Assembly: GCF_030551255.1 (NCBI RefSeq)
Contig: NZ_CP130630.1
Location: 8,289,501-8,353,500, forward strand
Direction: 5' to 3'
Length of the DNA stretch: 64,000 bases
Source: Streptomyces sp. NL15-2K
Lineage (GTDB): Bacteria > Actinomycetota > Actinomycetes > Streptomycetales > Streptomycetaceae
Shown here: piece by piece, positions 59,979 to 64,000 of the stretch
Layout: every line of letters starts with the position of its first letter
Position numbering within the stretch: position 1 is the first letter of the stretch
The notes under the pieces: generated by a model
What the model saw: the letters and a program-made list of their open reading frames with translations, nothing else
Database searches by the model: none
What the model was told of the DNA's origin: nothing
Made by a program: the position numbers and the translations under genes

Positions 59979-62900
59979 TCAGCCTTCCTGCTCCTCCTGC
60001 TGCTCCTCCATGAGCTGGAGCATCTGCTCGGCCTCGGTCCGCCGGGACTGTGCCGTCTCGTCGTCGGTGTCCCCGTCGCCGTAGGCCGCCAGCACCGCAC
60101 GCGCGCGTGCCGCCGCACGGGCGGCGTCTCCCAGGTCGGCCTCCAGCCAGCCCGCGGCGAGTTCGGCGCCGGTGCGGCTGTGCCGGGCCTCGTCCCCGAG
60201 GGAGCCGAAGACCGAGATCGCCTCATCCATCTGGGACAGCGCCTCCGCGAGCGTCGCCCGGATGGCGCCGTCGTCGGCGTCCTCGGCACTGGAGCGGGCG
60301 AGCAGGTCGCCGAACTGCCGGTGGGTGTGGCCGAGCTCGGCGACGAGCCGCTGCCGCGTGTCCTCGTCGTCCGCCGCGCTCAACGCCGCCACACACTCCC
60401 GGACGGCGCTCGCCATCAACTCCCGCGCGCTGGTCGCTCCGCCTTGCCAGGGCAAGCCGTCCTGCGCGCTGTCCGGCCCGGTTCTCGTGCCGGGCGAGTC
60501 CTGTGCGCCGACTGCGCCGACTGCGCCGACCGACCCGGCCGATCCCTCTTCCGTGCTGAGCGCGAACGAATCGCCGTCCGTTCCGCTCTCCGTGCTGCCC
60601 GCCGTGCCGAGCCCGTCCCGTTCGCGGTCGCTGCCCGGGCCGCCCTCCGCGCGAGGGACGCCCCGCGCGCCCTCCACGCCGCCTTCCGTAGCCGGTGCCT
60701 CGTCCACCCCGTCCTCCACCCGCAGCGCCAGCCACGCGCGGGCGCGCAAGGCGCGGACGAGGCCGTGGGTGTTGCCGAGTCCGTGCCAGAGGGCGCCCGC
60801 GCGCGCGTAGGCGCGGTCCGCCTCGGCGGGCAGGCCCGCGTGGGCGAGGGATTCCGCGGCGAGGTGGGCGAGGGTGGCGTGGTCGTGCTGTTCGGGCCAG
60901 TGCCGGGCGATCTCGGCGGCCTGGAGGCGCCGTTCGGCCGCCGCGCGGTGCTCGCCGAGCTCGCTCAGACAGTCCCCGAGCCACCACTGCGTCTGGACGA
61001 TCGCGCCGTCGCCGTGCGTCTGCGCGCTCAGGTCGGGCAGCGCCGACTCCAGCACCTCGGCCGCCTCGGCCCACCGCCCCTGCCGCAGCAGGAACCCGCC
61101 GAGCTGTTGCCGGGCCCAGGCGCCGAGCGTGGAACCCTCCCCGGCCTCGTCGGCCCAGTGCGCCGCCTCCAGGGCGTGCTCGGCCGCCTCCTGAGCCAGC
61201 CCCCGGCCGCCGACGACCTCGGCGAGCTGGAGGTGCAGCTGGGCCCGTCCGATGGCCTCCAGGTAAGGACCGCCGTGTTCCAGGGCCGCCCGCAGCGCCC
61301 GCTCGGCCTCCGCCGTGTCGCCGAGGTGGTGCGCGAGTCCGGCCAGCCGTGCCTCGTACTCCACCGCGAACCACGGCAGCCCCGCGCCGACGAACGCCCC
61401 CGCGGCCCGCGCGAACAACTCCGCGGCCGCCTCCACATCCCCCGTGAGCGTCGCCAGCTCCGCCCGAATCGCCTGCGCCTCGGCGGCCCGCGAGGCGAGC
61501 CGTACGTCGTCCCCGGTGTGCCCGTCGACGAGGGCCAGCACCTCCCGGGCGGCTGCCTCGGCGTCGGCCAGGGCCGGACCGACCGAGGCGCCGTCGGCCC
61601 CCGGGGAACCGTCGGCCTCATGCACCCGCCGCATCAGGATCCGCGCCCGCCCCATCAGCACGGACGCGGTCTGCCGTACGCCGGTGCCGCCCTCCGCGTA
61701 CAGCGCGAGGACCTCGTCGTACGGCTCGGCGACCGCCGCGAGCGCCTCGTCCACCCGGCCCGTGAGGGCGCGTACGTAGGCCGCACGCGCGCGTGCCGCC
61801 AGCGCTTCCCCGGGGTCGCCCGCCTCCGCGTACAGCCCGGCGGCGCGCTCGAACAGCTCGGCCCCCTCGGGCCCCAGGTCCATCGCCTTGTGCTCGGCGA
61901 TCTCCGCGCGGTCGCGCGCGTCCAGTTCGACGCCCCGGGCGGCCCGGGAGACGGCCGCCCACGCCTCCACGGCGTTCGGCCGCAGGGTGTCCGACAGCCG
62001 CCGCGCCTCGGCCAACAGCGCGGCCAGATCGGGCTCCTCGGTGGCCACGGCCACCGGTGGCGGTGTCACCGCGGGCGCGGCGGCCGACCGCGCCGAGCGC
62101 ACCCCCAGCGGCAGCCGCTCCACCAACGGCCGCTGCGCCATACGCGCGCGTGCCCGCTCGCTCACGTGCGCCGTGCCGTTGCGCGTGTCGAAGCGGGCGG
62201 CCAGCGCGAGGGCCTCCCCGCGCGCGTGGGCGGCGAGTTCCCGCGCGGTCCATGCCCGGCCGGCCGGCCCCGGCACCCGCTGGTCACCCAGCCCGAGCTC
62301 GGTCAGGCGGTCCATGAGCAGCGCGACCACGGCCATGAAATCCAGCTTGCTGCGCGGATGCCCGCCGTCCGTGAAGTACGCCGGCCGCTCCGCGAGCAGC
62401 TCCAGACCGCGCGCCTCGTTGCCCGTCAGCACGCAGAACTCCACATGGTCCGCGTAGGCGCCGCGCATGCTCTCCATGGCCCGCACGAGCCGGAAGCCGC
62501 GCAGATGGTGGGCGCGCGCCTCGTCCTCGCGGCCCAGCCGCAGCAGGGGTGCCAGGGACGACGCGAGCACCGTGTGCGGCTCGTGGGCGCACGTGAACTC
62601 GCCCTCCAGGACCGGCCCCCACAGCCGCAGCGCCTCCTCGTCCCGGCCGCGCTCCGCCTGCCACCAGCCCTGGCCGTGCAGCTCGCAGGCGTGACAGTCG
62701 GCCATGCCGTCCCGGTCGGCGGCCAGCCACGCGGTGTACGCCCGCTCGGCCCGCGCGACGTCCCCGATGTGCGCCGCCACGCTGAACTCGGCGCTGCGCA
62801 CCGCCCGTTCGGAGTGCCCTGCGAGCCGGTAGCGGTGCTCCATCTCGCCGAGCCACTTCTCGATGGAGGCGAGCGGGATGTGCGGCTGGTCGAGCATGCC

Positions 62901-63203
62901 GGACGACATCCACTTGAAGACCCAGTGCAGCGAGTGCGTCTCGTACTCGTCGAAGTCCTCGGGCCGCTCGTCCCACATGCGCAGCAGGCGCGCGAAGGGG
63001 ACGAACATCTTGTCCTTCTCGGAGCTGTAGTTGTAGACCTTCAGCTGGTGTCCGAGGGCCTCGATCACCGCCAGCGGGATGTTCAGCTTCTCGGCCTCGG
63101 CGAGCAGCTGCTCCGCGCGCGTGTTGCGGGCGGGTCCCTCCGGCTGCTCGGCGTTCTCCGCCATCGCCCGGCGCAGGGCGTCGAAGTCCGTGATCTCACC
63201 CAT
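59979..63203 (-). CDS. Large tetratricopeptide-repeat protein coupled to an Hsp90-family gene
   Basis: 1074 residues. It starts MGEITDFDALRRAMAENAEQ and consists almost wholly of helical TPR-like units, for example AERAYTAWLAADRDGMADCH, RGRDEEALRLWGPVLEGEFT, ARARAAYVRALTGRVDEALA, RALRAALEHGGPYLEAIGRA and QGRWAEAAEVLESALPDLSA. A Gly/Ser/Asp-rich linker of about 90 residues (near residues 830-920) separates the last repeats. The C-terminus is acidic and Gln/Glu-rich (MEEQQEEQEG). ATG 63203 shares one base with the TGA of the upstream Hsp90 gene (TGATG), so translation is coupled. No enzymatic domain. A role as Hsp90 co-chaperone or client adaptor is inferred from this linkage only. Confidence 0.75.
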   Translation of the reverse strand: MGEITDFDALRRAMAENAEQPEGPARNTRAEQLLAEAEKLNIPLAVIEALGHQLKVYNYSSEKDKMFVPFARLLRMWDERPEDFDEYETHSLHWVFKWMSSGMLDQPHIPLASIEKWLGEMEHRYRLAGHSERAVRSAEFSVAAHIGDVARAERAYTAWLAADRDGMADCHACELHGQGWWQAERGRDEEALRLWGPVLEGEFTCAHEPHTVLASSLAPLLRLGREDEARAHHLRGFRLVRAMESMRGAYADHVEFCVLTGNEARGLELLAERPAYFTDGGHPRSKLDFMAVVALLMDRLTELGLGDQRVPGPAGRAWTARELAAHARGEALALAARFDTRNGTAHVSERARARMAQRPLVERLPLGVRSARSAAAPAVTPPPVAVATEEPDLAALLAEARRLSDTLRPNAVEAWAAVSRAARGVELDARDRAEIAEHKAMDLGPEGAELFERAAGLYAEAGDPGEALAARARAAYVRALTGRVDEALAAVAEPYDEVLALYAEGGTGVRQTASVLMGRARILMRRVHEADGSPGADGASVGPALADAEAAAREVLALVDGHTGDDVRLASRAAEAQAIRAELATLTGDVEAAAELFARAAGAFVGAGLPWFAVEYEARLAGLAHHLGDTAEAERALRAALEHGGPYLEAIGRAQLHLQLAEVVGGRGLAQEAAEHALEAAHWADEAGEGSTLGAWARQQLGGFLLRQGRWAEAAEVLESALPDLSAQTHGDGAIVQTQWWLGDCLSELGEHRAAAERRLQAAEIARHWPEQHDHATLAHLAAESLAHAGLPAEADRAYARAGALWHGLGNTHGLVRALRARAWLALRVEDGVDEAPATEGGVEGARGVPRAEGGPGSDRERDGLGTAGSTESGTDGDSFALSTEEGSAGSVGAVGAVGAQDSPGTRTGPDSAQDGLPWQGGATSARELMASAVRECVAALSAADDEDTRQRLVAELGHTHRQFGDLLARSSAEDADDGAIRATLAEALSQMDEAISVFGSLGDEARHSRTGAELAAGWLEADLGDAARAAARARAVLAAYGDGDTDDETAQSRRTEAEQMLQLMEEQQEEQEG

Positions 63204-64000
63204 CAGTGACCGCCTCCCGCGGAGTCGGAGTCGGAACCTCCGTGCGTGGCCCATTCCAGGAGGCCGATGAACGCCCGGTTCAGCAGCGCCGAATCGGCGG
63301 GCCTGAGCGGCCGTTGCGCCATCAGCAGCGCCTGCCCGTACAGGGACTCCGTGGCGGTGCCGATCAGCTCCGGATCGCGCAGCGAACTGATGCGCCGGAT
63401 CAGCGGGTTGAGGTGGTTGAGCACCAGACGCGCGCGCGGGGCGCTGCCCCGCAGGGAGCCGAGGATGCCCGCCCACAGGTCGTCGGCCTGCTCCTCGGCC
63501 TCCGCCCGGGCCTGCTCGTGCCGGGCCGCCCGGTCGTCCAGGTGCAGCGCGGGCACGGACAGGGGATGGAAGGCGCGCAGTACGACGTCACAGCCCAGTG
63601 GGTCGAGTTTCGCCCGCGCGGCCGCCAGGAAGCCGGACAGGGCCAGCTCCTCGGCCGGATCGACCGCGTCGAGATGGGCGGTCACGGTGTCGGTGTCCAG
63701 CTCCGCGACCACCGTGCCCGGTCGCACCGACGGCAGCGCCTCGATCAGCTCGCTGTCGTACGTGTAACCGCCGTTGATGACGCCGACGCCCTGCGCGGAC
63801 GCGATCGGTGCGACCTGCCGGTACTCCTCGACCGTCCGCGTGAAGTGCACCACCGGGTGGCGCTGTGCGAACTCCTCCAGGGACAGCCGCCCGTCGGTCG
63901 TCTCGAAGGGCAGCCACGGCAGCATCGTGCGCAGCATCTCGTTGTCGTGCCGCGCCAGGGACTTCACGCCCAGGTGGTGCACGGACAAGAAGGCCGCGAG
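63203..64000 (-). CDS. Hsp90-family protein, 5' part outside the window
   Basis: The frame is open to the window end; 265 residues of the C-terminal part are visible. The sequence runs HHLGVKSLARHDNEMLRTML, PWLPFETTDGRLSLEEFAQR, VGVINGGYTYDSELIEALPS, then a helical C-terminal domain with LVLNHLNPLIRRISSLRDPE and YGQALLMAQRPLRPADSALL. From memory these features belong to the divergent actinobacterial proteins annotated HSP90 family, shorter than HtpG and without a recognisable client-binding C-terminal end. The GHKL ATPase domain would lie upstream, beyond the window. It is coupled to the TPR gene through TGATG. Confidence 0.75.
   Translation of the reverse strand, partial: LAAFLSVHHLGVKSLARHDNEMLRTMLPWLPFETTDGRLSLEEFAQRHPVVHFTRTVEEYRQVAPIASAQGVGVINGGYTYDSELIEALPSVRPGTVVAELDTDTVTAHLDAVDPAEELALSGFLAAARAKLDPLGCDVVLRAFHPLSVPALHLDDRAARHEQARAEAEEQADDLWAGILGSLRGSAPRARLVLNHLNPLIRRISSLRDPELIGTATESLYGQALLMAQRPLRPADSALLNRAFIGLLEWATHGGSDSDSAGGGH

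Overview
The window is high-GC actinobacterial DNA and is almost certainly from a Streptomyces chromosome. Third codon positions are GC-rich, GTG starts are common, and the gene order matches, from memory, the S. coelicolor core block around SCO5520 to SCO5565: pruA, leuB, ilvE, cimA, accB/accE, two adjacent conservons, gltX, ndgR, leuCD, hupS, cofC, gpsA, ddlA, thiL/thiD, rpmB. No biosynthetic gene cluster, prophage or CRISPR array was found.

Layout. Positions 1-5.1 kb hold the 3' part of pruA, a frameshifted hydrolase, an aminoglycoside 2'-acetyltransferase gene split by a small inverted-repeat element, and an exported phosphatase. From 5.2 to 11.3 kb lie three branched-chain amino acid genes (leuB, ilvE, cimA). 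cimA is preceded by a convincing leader peptide with adjacent rare Ile codons and an intrinsic terminator. From 11.4 to 27.6 kb is accessory material: a GH3 glycosidase, a trypsin (SprT-like), a chloramphenicol-type MFS exporter, YceI, a glycosyltransferase, a DMT transporter, an HpnR-like B12 radical SAM enzyme, an SDR with a coupled micro-ORF, and a PL8 polysaccharide lyase. accB/accE (27.8-29.6 kb) supply acyl-CoA carboxylase subunits.

From 29.9 to 40.6 kb two complete conservons (cvnA-B-C-D) lie head to tail on the minus strand. Their CvnD genes carry long runs of perfect identity. From 41 to 49.5 kb are a small repeat-containing protein, an FAH-family enzyme, gltX, a solitary RelE/ParE-like protein, a HAD phosphatase, a Gln-Glu-Glu-Gln-Glu tRNA cluster, and divergent ndgR and leuCD. 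From 49.7 to 60 kb are hupS, cofC, acyltransferase-gpsA, ddlA, an AsnC-type ligand domain, thiL-thiD, zinc-type rpmB and a FakA-like DAK protein. The last 4 kb hold a translationally coupled Hsp90-family/TPR pair, cut by the window edge.

LeuB, IlvE, CimA and LeuCD serve Leu/Ile/Val synthesis. GltX sits next to three tRNA-Glu and two tRNA-Gln genes that feed the same charging step. Four short non-autonomous inverted-repeat elements mark recent insertion activity, and at least one of them has inactivated a gene.
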